A stretch of 8,527 nucleotides of DNA from Gammaproteobacteria bacterium. Lineage in GTDB: Bacteria > Pseudomonadota > Gammaproteobacteria > Pseudomonadales > Pseudohongiellaceae. The position numbers and the translations under genes are program-made. Below the pieces are notes generated by a model, which ran no database searches, was not told the origin of the DNA, and was given only the letters and a program-made list of their open reading frames with translations. Numbering within the stretch: position 1 is the stretch's first letter; each line of letters begins with the position of its first letter. Shown in pieces: positions 1 through 5,868 of this stretch. The DNA is taken from contig DORE01000040.1 in assembly GCA_003514305.1 (NCBI GenBank), forward strand, positions 1 through 8,527, read 5' to 3'.

Positions 1-136
1 TCCTTTACCGGCCGGAGGTCGGAAACGCGAGGGATACGGAGGGCGTCAGTCCCGCAACGCGGGATGAGCGAATAGCGAACCCGGAGAAGCCCGGCCTGTA
101 GGGCGTGCCCTCTCCGCCTCAGTTATGGATTAGATA
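1..136. other. GC-rich hairpin-forming non-coding DNA
   Basis: No credible gene is visible here. The stretch is rich in short inverted repeats: arms at 50-55 and 59-64 around a 3-base loop (CCCGC/GCGGG core), AGGGC/GCCCT near 98-109, and an enclosing CGGAGA/TCTCCG pair at roughly 82-118. This could be the end of a structured non-coding RNA, the tail of a mobile element, or a recombination-type folded site cut by the window edge. It ends shortly before the first 16-bp palindrome. Its identity is unknown. Confidence 0.35.
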
Positions 137-152
137 GTTTCCGCCCGGAAAC
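137..152 (+). repeat. 16-bp palindromic repeat, copy 1 (CCC centre)
   Basis: The sequence is GTTTCCGCCCGGAAAC, palindromic except at the central pair. It lies 120 bases upstream of the first lipoprotein start and just after the hairpin-rich left edge. The same 16-mer recurs exactly at 1444 and 5869, and as its reverse complement at 3655. Whatever precedes it on the + strand lies outside the window. Confidence 0.9.
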
Positions 153-272
153 TTACGCCGACTTTCTGCCAGCTTGCCAATTCTACGAAACCATATAGGA
201 TTAAATTATCTTCAAGGTAGAAGTTTGTTGGTTACCGACCTTTTTGTAATTAACAACAAAGGGAACTTGGTT

Positions 273-755
273 ATGAAATATTTACTTTGCCTCCTTCCAG
301 CCCTGATGCTTTCTGCCTGTTCCTCGCAACCACGAGAACCAGAGCTACCAAAAGGCGAAATCGCTTTTCACAGCGAATGTCCAGGTGTTCCCTTCGCGAG
401 GTATCGGGACCAAACAGTGAAGCTAACCTTCAATGAGATTCTGAAGAAGAATGCCGAAGTTACTGCTGCCTTAAAAGCTCGTACCAAGACAGTTGAGACG
501 ATCGACGGCAGTGTTGAAATCGGAGGTAAGGCTGGTTCGAGTACCGATAACAGCATCACAGGATCTGCTACCTACAAATCCCTGATAAGTGCAGATGAAG
601 CCGAAGTGAGAAGCGCATACCAAGACTCGATTTGCGTAACTCGCGATGTCCTGGATAACGTTGAACTAAGCGAAGAACAACGAGAAGAGTTTGTAAAATC
701 CTTGCTGAGTACCATCGAAGCCCGAAAGGCTTGGATCGCAAACCCAAAGAAATGA
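273..755 (+). CDS. Small predicted lipoprotein
   Basis: A 160-residue protein with a typical lipoprotein signal: Met-Lys, a hydrophobic core, then lipobox Leu-Ser-Ala-Cys with the acylated cysteine at residue 16. No Asp follows the cysteine, so outer-membrane sorting is expected under the Lol +2 rule. The mature part is charged and looks helical, apart from a Gly/Ser-rich stretch near residues 80-100. I recognise no family. The open frame extends upstream to 174, but the ATG at 273 directly precedes the signal peptide and has GGGAA about 7 bases before it, so I use that start. The stop overlaps the next gene's ATG (ATGA at 752-755), so the two genes are probably co-transcribed and coupled. 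Palindromes at 137 and 1444 bracket the pair. Confidence 0.8.
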   Translation: MKYLLCLLPALMLSACSSQPREPELPKGEIAFHSECPGVPFARYRDQTVKLTFNEILKKNAEVTAALKARTKTVETIDGSVEIGGKAGSSTDNSITGSATYKSLISADEAEVRSAYQDSICVTRDVLDNVELSEEQREEFVKSLLSTIEARKAWIANPKK

Positions 756-1390
756 GCGGTTGGGTTGAGCCAAAAGTAACCTTTCGGAAAAGGGTTACCG
801 ATTCAACCGCCCTTCTCGTTGCAGAAATCACCAATCGAAATCCATACCAAATGGATATTCGTTGGGTTGATATAGACGTATTTGGCTCTCACCCAACGGG
901 CGAATCCTTCGATGCAGGCGGCATCACCTTTTCGACCGGAACAACCACAACGGGCGCGCGCTTGTCATTCGGTGAAATCTGGGTCGAACCTGGAAACATG
1001 CTTAAAATTAACGCCAATGCCTCCAACGGCCCATTTCACATCGCGCCCTATTCAACTGGCCATTTTGACATCAAGCTCTGCCGTAACCCGATTCCTAAAG
1101 TCTCTAAATCGCGTTCTGAACCGAGTGCCGCATTCTCGGCTTCAACTATGACGCCAACAAGCATGAACAAAGCAGCGCCCGTCAAATCATACAGCCTCAA
1201 TCCTTTGGTATCAGTGGAAATAGAAATCGTAAATCCTGACTTAGATGGAAAAGACTTCGTTGCGAAGCAAGAAGTTCGCATTAGTGATCCGGATGTTCTT
1301 CCAAACTGCCCAACCCGCAGCCCTGACAAAAACACTGAACTTGAAGAGGCCTACGAACTCACTTGCTTGAGGGAATCGGCATGCCAGTAG
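752..1390 (+). CDS. Hypothetical protein coupled to the lipoprotein gene
   Basis: A 212-residue protein of unknown function. The ATG at 752 overlaps the preceding stop as ATGA, a classic translational coupling arrangement. A TTG at 731 in the same frame is possible but less likely. I see no signal peptide or membrane segment. The first half alternates hydrophobic and polar residues and is rich in Gly, Thr and aromatics (for example Ile-Arg-Trp-Val-Asp-Ile-Asp-Val near residues 36-43), which suggests a beta-sandwich. A Ser/Pro/Thr-rich linker at roughly 120-150 precedes a second short beta-like part. Three cysteines lie near the C-terminus. With no visible export signal it may be cytoplasmic, which is odd for a partner of a lipoprotein. 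An undetected export route or a wrong start is possible. Confidence 0.7.
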   Translation: MSGWVEPKVTFRKRVTDSTALLVAEITNRNPYQMDIRWVDIDVFGSHPTGESFDAGGITFSTGTTTTGARLSFGEIWVEPGNMLKINANASNGPFHIAPYSTGHFDIKLCRNPIPKVSKSRSEPSAAFSASTMTPTSMNKAAPVKSYSLNPLVSVEIEIVNPDLDGKDFVAKQEVRISDPDVLPNCPTRSPDKNTELEEAYELTCLRESACQ

Positions 1391-1443
1391 CCTCTGCCTT
1401 CCAGTCGAGGCCATTCAAGGAAAGCAGCTCACGTTCCTCATTT

Positions 1444-1459
1444 GTTTCCGCCCGGAAAC
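1444..1459 (+). repeat. 16-bp palindromic repeat, copy 2 (CCC centre)
   Basis: An exact copy of the 137 site, GTTTCCGCCCGGAAAC. It sits between the convergent ends of the + strand pair (stop at 1390) and the small - strand gene (stop at 1494). There is no U-tract on either side, so it is not a standard intrinsic terminator. Confidence 0.9.
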
Positions 1460-1493
1460 ACAGCCGAACCACAGTTCACCCCCGGAAATGCTC

Positions 1494-1775
1494 TCAGCCA
1501 AACCAGTCCATAAAGGATTTATGGGTCTCACACTCAAGCGAAGGCTGAATCTCCACCGAGCCAAAGCCCCCATCAGGTGTAATCGCATATGCCGCCACTC
1601 GAAAGGCCTCCAGTCCGTTTGGGAGAATTGCAATCGTTTCAAACGACGATTGAGAGAGGACGGCACAACGTCCCGAGTAATTGGGTGGCAAGTAACTGGT
1701 AGCAGCGGTGCCTCCTATTTCATCAGCGACCTGGGCGATTACGGCGCCGTAGAATTCGGGGCATTCCACTTTCAC
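1494..1775 (-). CDS. Small hypothetical protein with upstream leader ORF
   Basis: A 93-residue protein that I do not recognise. I chose the GTG at 1775 because GAGAGGG lies 6-7 bases upstream and because a leader ORF stops exactly there (GTGA overlap). A TTG at 1808 in frame is the alternative. The sequence reads as a small mixed alpha/beta domain with three cysteines (near residues 5, 36 and 81), no membrane segment and no signal peptide. It ends Asp-Trp-Phe-Gly. The gene lies alone between palindromes at 1444 and 1934. The + strand frame over the same bases is richer in Arg, Ser and His and looks like a shadow. The call rests on composition, ribosome binding site and promoter, not homology. 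Confidence 0.55.
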   Translation of the reverse strand: MKVECPEFYGAVIAQVADEIGGTAATSYLPPNYSGRCAVLSQSSFETIAILPNGLEAFRVAAYAITPDGGFGSVEIQPSLECETHKSFMDWFG

Positions 1776-1828
1776 GATTGACCCTCTCGAAAACCATAGC
1801 CCTGGCAATGGGCCTCTCGATTAATCAT
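1772..1828 (-). CDS. 18-codon leader ORF overlapping the next start
   Basis: A short frame starts at ATG (1828), preceded by GAGGGAAG at good spacing, and stops with TGA at 1774-1772. That stop overlaps the GTG at 1775-1773 as GTGA. The peptide is MINREAHCQGYGFREGQS, too short to match any family. The likely role, if translated, is coupling: ribosomes ending here would re-initiate on the 93-residue gene. The motif CGAGAGG occurs twice, once inside the leader and once as the ribosome binding site of the main gene. It could be chance. Confidence 0.35.
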   Translation of the reverse strand: MINREAHCQGYGFREGQS

Positions 1829-1869
1829 GCTTTTCTTCCCTCAAAGGTCGCTTAACATCCCTATATGAT

Positions 1870-1875
1870 ATTATA
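1870..1875 (-). promoter_or_regulatory. Putative -10 box for the leader and 93-residue gene
   Basis: On the - strand these bases read TATAAT, a perfect -10 hexamer in an AT-rich patch. It lies about 42 bases upstream of the leader ATG. The -35 region, around GGTTCT at 17-base spacing, is poor. Confidence 0.4.
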
Positions 1876-1933
1876 TATTCATCGGAGAAAGTAGAACCTG
1901 GAGGGAAGGCCTTCTACGACGTGACGCCGCTGA

Positions 1934-1949
1934 GTTTCCGGCCGGAAAC
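1934..1949. repeat. 16-bp palindromic repeat, copy 3 (perfect)
   Basis: GTTTCCGGCCGGAAAC is a perfect palindrome. It lies 9 bases after the stop codon of the - strand pentapeptide-repeat gene and upstream of the promoter of the small - strand gene. No U-tract follows it. Confidence 0.9.
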
Positions 1950-1958
1950 TTATATCTA

Positions 1959-3521
1959 TTAGATCCGGAATCGATTCCGAAATCCGAGACCTATAAGAAA
2001 GATAAGCGCGATTGCAATCAATCCCTGGGCTGCCATTAAGGCATACAGTGCGGGTTCTGCATCCTCGAAAATGTTCCGAAACCCGATGAGGCGCAAAACA
2101 CCCGCAGCAGGAAGAAACGGGAAGGTCCATGCAAACGAGAACAACAACGGTGACTCGATGCTATCGAACACATAACGATAGATAAGGCCAAAACCCGCCC
2201 AAGTAAAAATGAGCCAAAGCATCGGTAGAGCTATCGATTGCCCATAGTTGGAAGTGCACTCATAAATTAGGTCGAGCGTATCCGCGAGAAACCCGCCAAC
2301 TCCTTTCCTGCGAAAACGGTTAAATCGCATTTCCTCGGCGTGACACGTCAACGCCAGGCCATGATCCTTGTTAGCCTCTGCCAGCTCTTTGATTCGCTGC
2401 AGTTTGGCGCCCCTGTTGGGCTCCTGCCGCTTTTGCTTGCTGGTCATCTGGGAGCCAAACTCCACATCTGTAAGACTGAGGTGTTTTTGAAATTCAGTAC
2501 CCACTAGATTTGGAACAGGTCCAAACTTCAGTCCATTAATGAATAATGGGCCCTTAAAGGTGGATCCTCGAAAAGAGAGCTCGCTTGTAAACACCTCTCC
2601 GTCTTTTTGACTAAATTCCAGTATTCCAGGAAAGTGGGCCTGTTTGAATACCACCTCACCAGGGCCAAGATCACTGAAGTTTAATTCTGTTATTGCGCGC
2701 TCAGGAAATCTGGTAAACGCAAAGATCATATGCCCGCTTACCATGCCGAGCCCATCGAAGCGCAGCCGCCTGACTTCTTCGAAATTGGCATCGGTGAAGC
2801 GTAAATAGTTCTTCGTCCCTTCATGATCCGGGAATCCGAGTCGCAGGCCATTCACGCATACGTTTCCGCTTCGCCACTCCGTCTTTGTGAAGTCAACCTG
2901 AGACAGATTTGAAGCGCCCGCGAAGTCCAGCAGCAGATCGCCTACATTCAGAATGGCTTCACGGAATGAAATACTGGTGCCCGTCGACGCTTTGATTTGG
3001 AAGTGGAATTTTGGACCCTGCATCACACAGCAGGAGTCAGCTTGCCCAGGTTTCTTAGATGGCGCAAAGCTCAAACGCTTCTCGCCTAAGTCTTGAATCT
3101 GAATCTCGGCATTGTTGTAAAACCTCGCACCGTTAAACAGAACCTTGCCTTGGCCACTAAAGGAGCCTCCCTTGAACTTAAATACATCAAACGAGGATCC
3201 AGCAAAGGATAAGGTTCCGCTTCCAAAATGAGCGTCCTGGAACACGACAGCGCCTTGGAACGTCCCTGCAAACGTAACATCACCATCGCCGAAGTCACAC
3301 TTACCGAAATGCAGAGTCCTGGTGCCCCAGCCAATAAAAGGAAATTTCAAATCTCTTTGGCCAATGTCGCTCCGCAACTGCTCCCAATCAACCGCATCGA
3401 AGCAAATCTCAGCGCCATCTTTCGCTTCACGCTTAAGAAATTGGCTTGCTTCATCAGGGGTTCGACACTGCAAAATCGTCTGCAGGAGGGTTTGAAGCCT
3501 GTCGCCGCTGATACTTTCCAT
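1959..3521 (-). CDS. Pentapeptide-repeat-like protein with C-terminal membrane pore-like domain
   Basis: A 520-residue protein. After a helical N-terminus (about 1-60), residues 65-350 show degenerate pentapeptide-type repeats with Phe or Leu every five residues and Gly, Ala or Asp between (for example DVTFAGTFQGAVVFQDAHF), typical of a right-handed beta-solenoid. A charged helical linker at about 365-405 has a pattern (Ala-Asn-Lys-Asp-His-Gly-Leu-Ala-Leu, then Ala-Glu-Glu-Met) common between solenoid and channel parts of such proteins. The C-terminus has a membrane helix at 429-451, a hydrophobic re-entrant-like stretch at 457-479 and a helix at 491-513, then a basic tail. That is the outline of a two-helix ion channel, but no TVGYG-like filter is present. 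ATG at 3521 has AAGGAC five bases before it. Location is probably inner membrane with the solenoid in the cytoplasm. Substrate unknown. Confidence 0.75.
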   Translation of the reverse strand: MESISGDRLQTLLQTILQCRTPDEASQFLKREAKDGAEICFDAVDWEQLRSDIGQRDLKFPFIGWGTRTLHFGKCDFGDGDVTFAGTFQGAVVFQDAHFGSGTLSFAGSSFDVFKFKGGSFSGQGKVLFNGARFYNNAEIQIQDLGEKRLSFAPSKKPGQADSCCVMQGPKFHFQIKASTGTSISFREAILNVGDLLLDFAGASNLSQVDFTKTEWRSGNVCVNGLRLGFPDHEGTKNYLRFTDANFEEVRRLRFDGLGMVSGHMIFAFTRFPERAITELNFSDLGPGEVVFKQAHFPGILEFSQKDGEVFTSELSFRGSTFKGPLFINGLKFGPVPNLVGTEFQKHLSLTDVEFGSQMTSKQKRQEPNRGAKLQRIKELAEANKDHGLALTCHAEEMRFNRFRRKGVGGFLADTLDLIYECTSNYGQSIALPMLWLIFTWAGFGLIYRYVFDSIESPLLFSFAWTFPFLPAAGVLRLIGFRNIFEDAEPALYALMAAQGLIAIALIFLIGLGFRNRFRI

Positions 3522-3547
3522 TTACTGTCCTTGTTCAAGTGGCGTGT

Positions 3548-3553
3548 ATTTTA
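3548..3553 (-). promoter_or_regulatory. Putative -10 box for the pentapeptide gene
   Basis: The - strand reads TAAAAT here, 26 bases upstream of the start codon at 3521. With normal spacing the -35 region would fall on the palindrome at 3560-3575, so a protein bound to that palindrome could block this promoter. No good -35 hexamer is visible. Confidence 0.35.
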
Positions 3554-3559
3554 AGGTGA

Positions 3560-3575
3560 GTTTCCGGCCGGAAAC
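3560..3575. repeat. 16-bp palindromic repeat, copy 4 (perfect)
   Basis: GTTTCCGGCCGGAAAC, identical to copy 3. It lies 38 bases upstream of the pentapeptide gene start, unlike most copies, which follow stop codons. Together with copy 5 it bounds a 79-base gene-free segment. Confidence 0.9.
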
Positions 3576-3578
3576 TAA

Positions 3579-3602
3579 AAGGCCCGCGATCGCGCGAGCC
3601 TT
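3579..3602 (-). terminator. Hairpin, probable terminator of the methyltransferase gene
   Basis: AAGGC (3579-3583) pairs with GCCTT (3598-3602), and the 10-bp palindrome CGCGATCGCG sits between them. On the - strand the stem is followed by TTAG, giving a short U-run after the methyltransferase gene 70 bases upstream. On the + strand it is followed by CGTCTTT, so it may work both ways. It separates the methyltransferase from the downstream pentapeptide gene. Confidence 0.5.
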
Positions 3603-3624
3603 CGTCTTTAGTCACCTTTAGCCT

Positions 3625-3643
3625 AGCAGGACCAATCCCTGCT
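3625..3643. repeat. Inverted repeat, 6-bp arms
   Basis: AGCAGG (3625-3630) and CCTGCT (3638-3643) flank a 7-base loop, giving a second hairpin inside the 79-base gene-free segment. No U-tract follows on either strand. Role unknown. Confidence 0.5.
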
Positions 3644-3654
3644 GCATCCAATTT

Positions 3655-3670
3655 GTTTCCGGGCGGAAAC
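3655..3670 (-). repeat. 16-bp palindromic repeat, copy 5 (inverted, GGG centre on +)
   Basis: GTTTCCGGGCGGAAAC is the exact reverse complement of copies 1, 2 and 6. It lies 3 bases after the TAA of the - strand methyltransferase gene. Read in that gene's direction it has the CCC centre, the same polarity that copies 2 and 6 have relative to the + strand genes they follow. Confidence 0.9.
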
Positions 3671-3673
3671 TTT

Positions 3674-5353
3674 TTACGGAAGCGGTGCTGCCAAAGCCAA
3701 CAATGCATCATTACCCAGCCGCAAGTTCGAATGAAAGGCCGCTTGCGCTTGCGTCACAGAAATATCCATTTCGTCAGCGGCCTCCTGGGCATTTCGCACC
3801 CATCCTTTCAAGCGCCCGAATTCCACGTTCAACCGGCACATCAAACGCTGATTTACCTTCAGATGTAGCGTTCCCTTCTTGTGAGCCTTTGCCTCGAAAG
3901 CGACAGCTCTTTGCCCGGTCTTTCGGTCGGTAAAATGAAAAAGCACTTTCTGGCCAGCCTCCCATGCCCGCCGGCCCGCTGGCGCCTCATGCCTGGTCTC
4001 AAATCCCAGATTATTAGCAACGGTCATTAGATCGTTCAAAAGGTCTGCCACGGTAGAATCGAGGGTAGGGGACTGATCTCCAAAATACCCATAATCCAGC
4101 GCTTTCCAACACTCCAGGATAATCCGATGATCGAGTTTGTACCTTTCGATCTCGGGCGTGCGCCCGTAACGCCAGCCTTCCTCAGCAAACGTCTTGACGT
4201 TGGATTTGTAATTTATGACGTTGGCTTTCTTGGTCATTCGCTCCACGAGCTCAATCAGCTGGTCATCAAAGTATTGATTGCAGTTTTTAATGAGCCAGGC
4301 ACAGAGCGCATGCACATTATCCGGCGTGAAATCGATGCTCATCGAGGCCTGTAATTTGTCCATAACCCTTTGCCTTGTCTTCGTAGCCAGCCGGGAGGTA
4401 ACCGGCCGGAAATTCTCGAACAGCTCATGCCAATAAACGTGCTTCAGGCCCTCAATCTTGAGCTTCAGCCCTTTGGCCAAGGCTTCGGTGCTTACCCCGA
4501 GCTCCCCAAGCAACACCGGATCGAGGCCGCAGATCCGCTCATAATCCCCGACCAAATCCGATAGATCGTTTTGGTAAAAATCAGACAACGCCTGCACCAG
4601 ACCGAGACTAGTGATTAACTCCCGGCCAGTACTGATACGCTTCTTGGCTCTGGCCTCAATGGTTGCCTTTGGATCAAGATTGGAACAATCCGCGACCGTA
4701 GATTGAGGAGCAAAGTGTTGCTCAAACCAAAGATCAAACGGATCCACCCGCAACTCGTTAGACCGATAGCTCCGGCCACGATTGTGGCTGTGTTTATCTA
4801 AGCGGATTCGGACCACATCAACGACAGTGCGCGCGCGACGGTCGGCATCGGGGGTATCAAAAGAAAACTGGGCCAAAACTTCGGTTTCGGCCTTTCGACT
4901 TTCAATGGCAGACTGCAGAGATTTATCGTTCTGCCAACGTACCGGAATGATCAGGTAGATAAGCTTTGCGTTAGCTTCGCGAACGATCTTTTCTGACCAG
5001 GCTCCAAAGTGAGAGTATGGCGGGTTCGAAAAGATCACATCGCATCGCAGATCTAAAAGCACCTGGGCGAATAGGTCAGTTCCAACAGTGACAATGCTTC
5101 GGTCCTGGCGCTCAACCAACATCAGACTCTTTTCAATGGCATATCGATCGCCGTCAGTCAGACGCATTAGGGCGCGCCCGTCCCCAGCACCGACATCAAG
5201 CGCCGAAAAGATAGGGTATTTGTCGCTGAACGGATCCGAAAGAATTGCCTGTATGTCCTTTCGGACAGCACTCAACATCTCATCGGTAGTGGGATAAAAC
5301 TCGAAATCTTCGGAATGGTCTTTCAGTGCGGAAACAAGCGCAAGTGTACTCAT
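3674..5353 (-). CDS. N6-adenine-type DNA methyltransferase with DUF4942-like C-terminus
   Basis: A 559-residue predicted S-adenosylmethionine-dependent DNA methyltransferase. Visible motifs in order: FYPTTDEML at 19-27 (motif X-like), DVGAGDG at 53-59 (motif I, cofactor loop), an acidic Glu at 74 (motif II), GTDLF at 91-95 (motif III) and NPPY at 110-113 (motif IV, catalytic, as in adenine-N6 enzymes). Residues from about 250 to 480, including a FTPDNV stretch and YFDDQL, resemble DUF4942, a domain found behind such methylase folds in prophages, plasmids and integrative elements; this match is from memory. The ATG at 5353 has AGGAG nine bases upstream. No restriction endonuclease gene is adjacent, so it looks like an orphan methylase, for regulation or protection from host restriction. 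It is divergent from the gene at 5531. Confidence 0.8.
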   Translation of the reverse strand: MSTLALVSALKDHSEDFEFYPTTDEMLSAVRKDIQAILSDPFSDKYPIFSALDVGAGDGRALMRLTDGDRYAIEKSLMLVERQDRSIVTVGTDLFAQVLLDLRCDVIFSNPPYSHFGAWSEKIVREANAKLIYLIIPVRWQNDKSLQSAIESRKAETEVLAQFSFDTPDADRRARTVVDVVRIRLDKHSHNRGRSYRSNELRVDPFDLWFEQHFAPQSTVADCSNLDPKATIEARAKKRISTGRELITSLGLVQALSDFYQNDLSDLVGDYERICGLDPVLLGELGVSTEALAKGLKLKIEGLKHVYWHELFENFRPVTSRLATKTRQRVMDKLQASMSIDFTPDNVHALCAWLIKNCNQYFDDQLIELVERMTKKANVINYKSNVKTFAEEGWRYGRTPEIERYKLDHRIILECWKALDYGYFGDQSPTLDSTVADLLNDLMTVANNLGFETRHEAPAGRRAWEAGQKVLFHFTDRKTGQRAVAFEAKAHKKGTLHLKVNQRLMCRLNVEFGRLKGWVRNAQEAADEMDISVTQAQAAFHSNLRLGNDALLALAAPLP

Positions 5354-5394
5354 GATGGGATTCTCCTAACTCGCCTCGACGCCGGCGAACGCGC

Positions 5395-5413
5395 TGCCAG
5401 CTAACTACTGGCA
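5395..5413. promoter_or_regulatory. Inverted repeat in a divergent promoter region
   Basis: TGCCAG (5395-5400) and CTGGCA (5408-5413) are exact 6-bp arms around 7 bases, placed between the methyltransferase start (5353) and its putative promoter (5421-5449). The position fits an operator or a 5' leader hairpin for the methyltransferase gene. Chance is not excluded. Confidence 0.3.
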
Positions 5414-5420
5414 CCCTCAA

Positions 5421-5449
5421 ATACTCACATTTCTACCGCATTGTGTCAA
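5421..5449 (-). promoter_or_regulatory. Putative promoter of the methyltransferase gene
   Basis: On the - strand a consensus -35 TTGACA (5449-5444) is followed after 17 bases by GAGTAT (5426-5421), a weak -10. The expected transcript would have a 5' leader of about 60 bases containing the TGCCAG/CTGGCA hairpin. Confidence 0.4.
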
Positions 5450-5452
5450 TCT

Positions 5453-5481
5453 TTGGGTATATCTTTAGTATCGCCCATAAC
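5453..5481 (+). promoter_or_regulatory. Putative promoter of the 107-residue gene
   Basis: TTGGGT (5453-5458), a 17-base spacer and CATAAC (5476-5481) give a moderate sigma70-like match about 50 bases before the ATG at 5531. This favours that ATG over the TTG at 5441, which would lie upstream of the promoter. Confidence 0.3.
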
Positions 5482-5530
5482 GTCTGCTGCTATCCTGAGT
5501 CAGAAGGGTGAACGCATAGAGAGCGGCGAT

Positions 5531-5854
5531 ATGATTTCCAGGGAAGAGATGGGGCAGATTGAGCGGAGTTGTAGGCCTTACAGGGTGAAGATCAACGCAT
5601 GGTCTGCTTCTTTAAATTCAGAACCTCGCTACTACATAAACCTCTATAGCATGCCGGCAGGGGTAGGGCCCTGTCGAACGAAGCTCTGGTTTACGGACGA
5701 TAACCCAAAAGTGCAGATCGATGACCGGTATTCGGCGCTTGATCATCGATTGAGCTCCCAGATCCAATATGTCCAGCAGGCGATCAATCGGTTTTTTGAA
5801 GAAAACAAACAATCGCTCTTGCAGAGAAAAAGAAGCAACCCGAACCCTTTCTAG
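5531..5854 (+). CDS. Small hypothetical protein divergent from the methyltransferase
   Basis: A 107-residue protein that I do not recognise. I use the ATG at 5531. The frame extends upstream to a TTG at 5441, but that overlaps the opposite -35 box and has no good ribosome binding site. The 5531 start itself has only a weak GAGAG before it. There is no signal peptide or membrane helix. Residues about 18-45 look like alternating beta strands (VKINAW, RYYINLY), followed by a C-terminal helix (QYVQQAINRFFEENKQ) and a basic tail (QRKRSNPNPF). It might be a small nucleic-acid-binding or regulatory protein, but nothing diagnostic is present. It shares a module with the methyltransferase between palindromes at 3655 and 5869, so a functional link is conceivable but unproven. 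Confidence 0.6.
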   Translation: MISREEMGQIERSCRPYRVKINAWSASLNSEPRYYINLYSMPAGVGPCRTKLWFTDDNPKVQIDDRYSALDHRLSSQIQYVQQAINRFFEENKQSLLQRKRSNPNPF

Positions 5855-5868
5855 TTTTCGGGGGATCC

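Noticed and set aside
4..20. Possible degenerate seventh palindrome around CCGGCCGG
   Set aside because: Only the central CCGGCCGG core is shared; the GTTT/AAAC arms are missing, and such cores are common in GC-rich DNA.
1488..1781. 97-codon + strand frame opposite the 93-residue gene
   Set aside because: Arg/Ser-rich shadow composition without a good start; the - strand frame has promoter, leader and ribosome binding site.
1934..1949. Palindromes as intrinsic terminators
   Set aside because: No copy is followed by a proper U-tract in the direction of the upstream gene, and the palindrome leaves no loop bases.
4402..4412. CCGGCCGGAAA inside the methyltransferase gene
   Set aside because: It matches only part of the palindrome, lies in coding sequence and lacks the left arm; likely chance.
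5839..5862. CCCGAA/TTCGGG hairpin at the end of the 107-residue gene as terminator
   Set aside because: The loop is 12 bases, it overlaps the stop codon and G-rich sequence rather than T follows.
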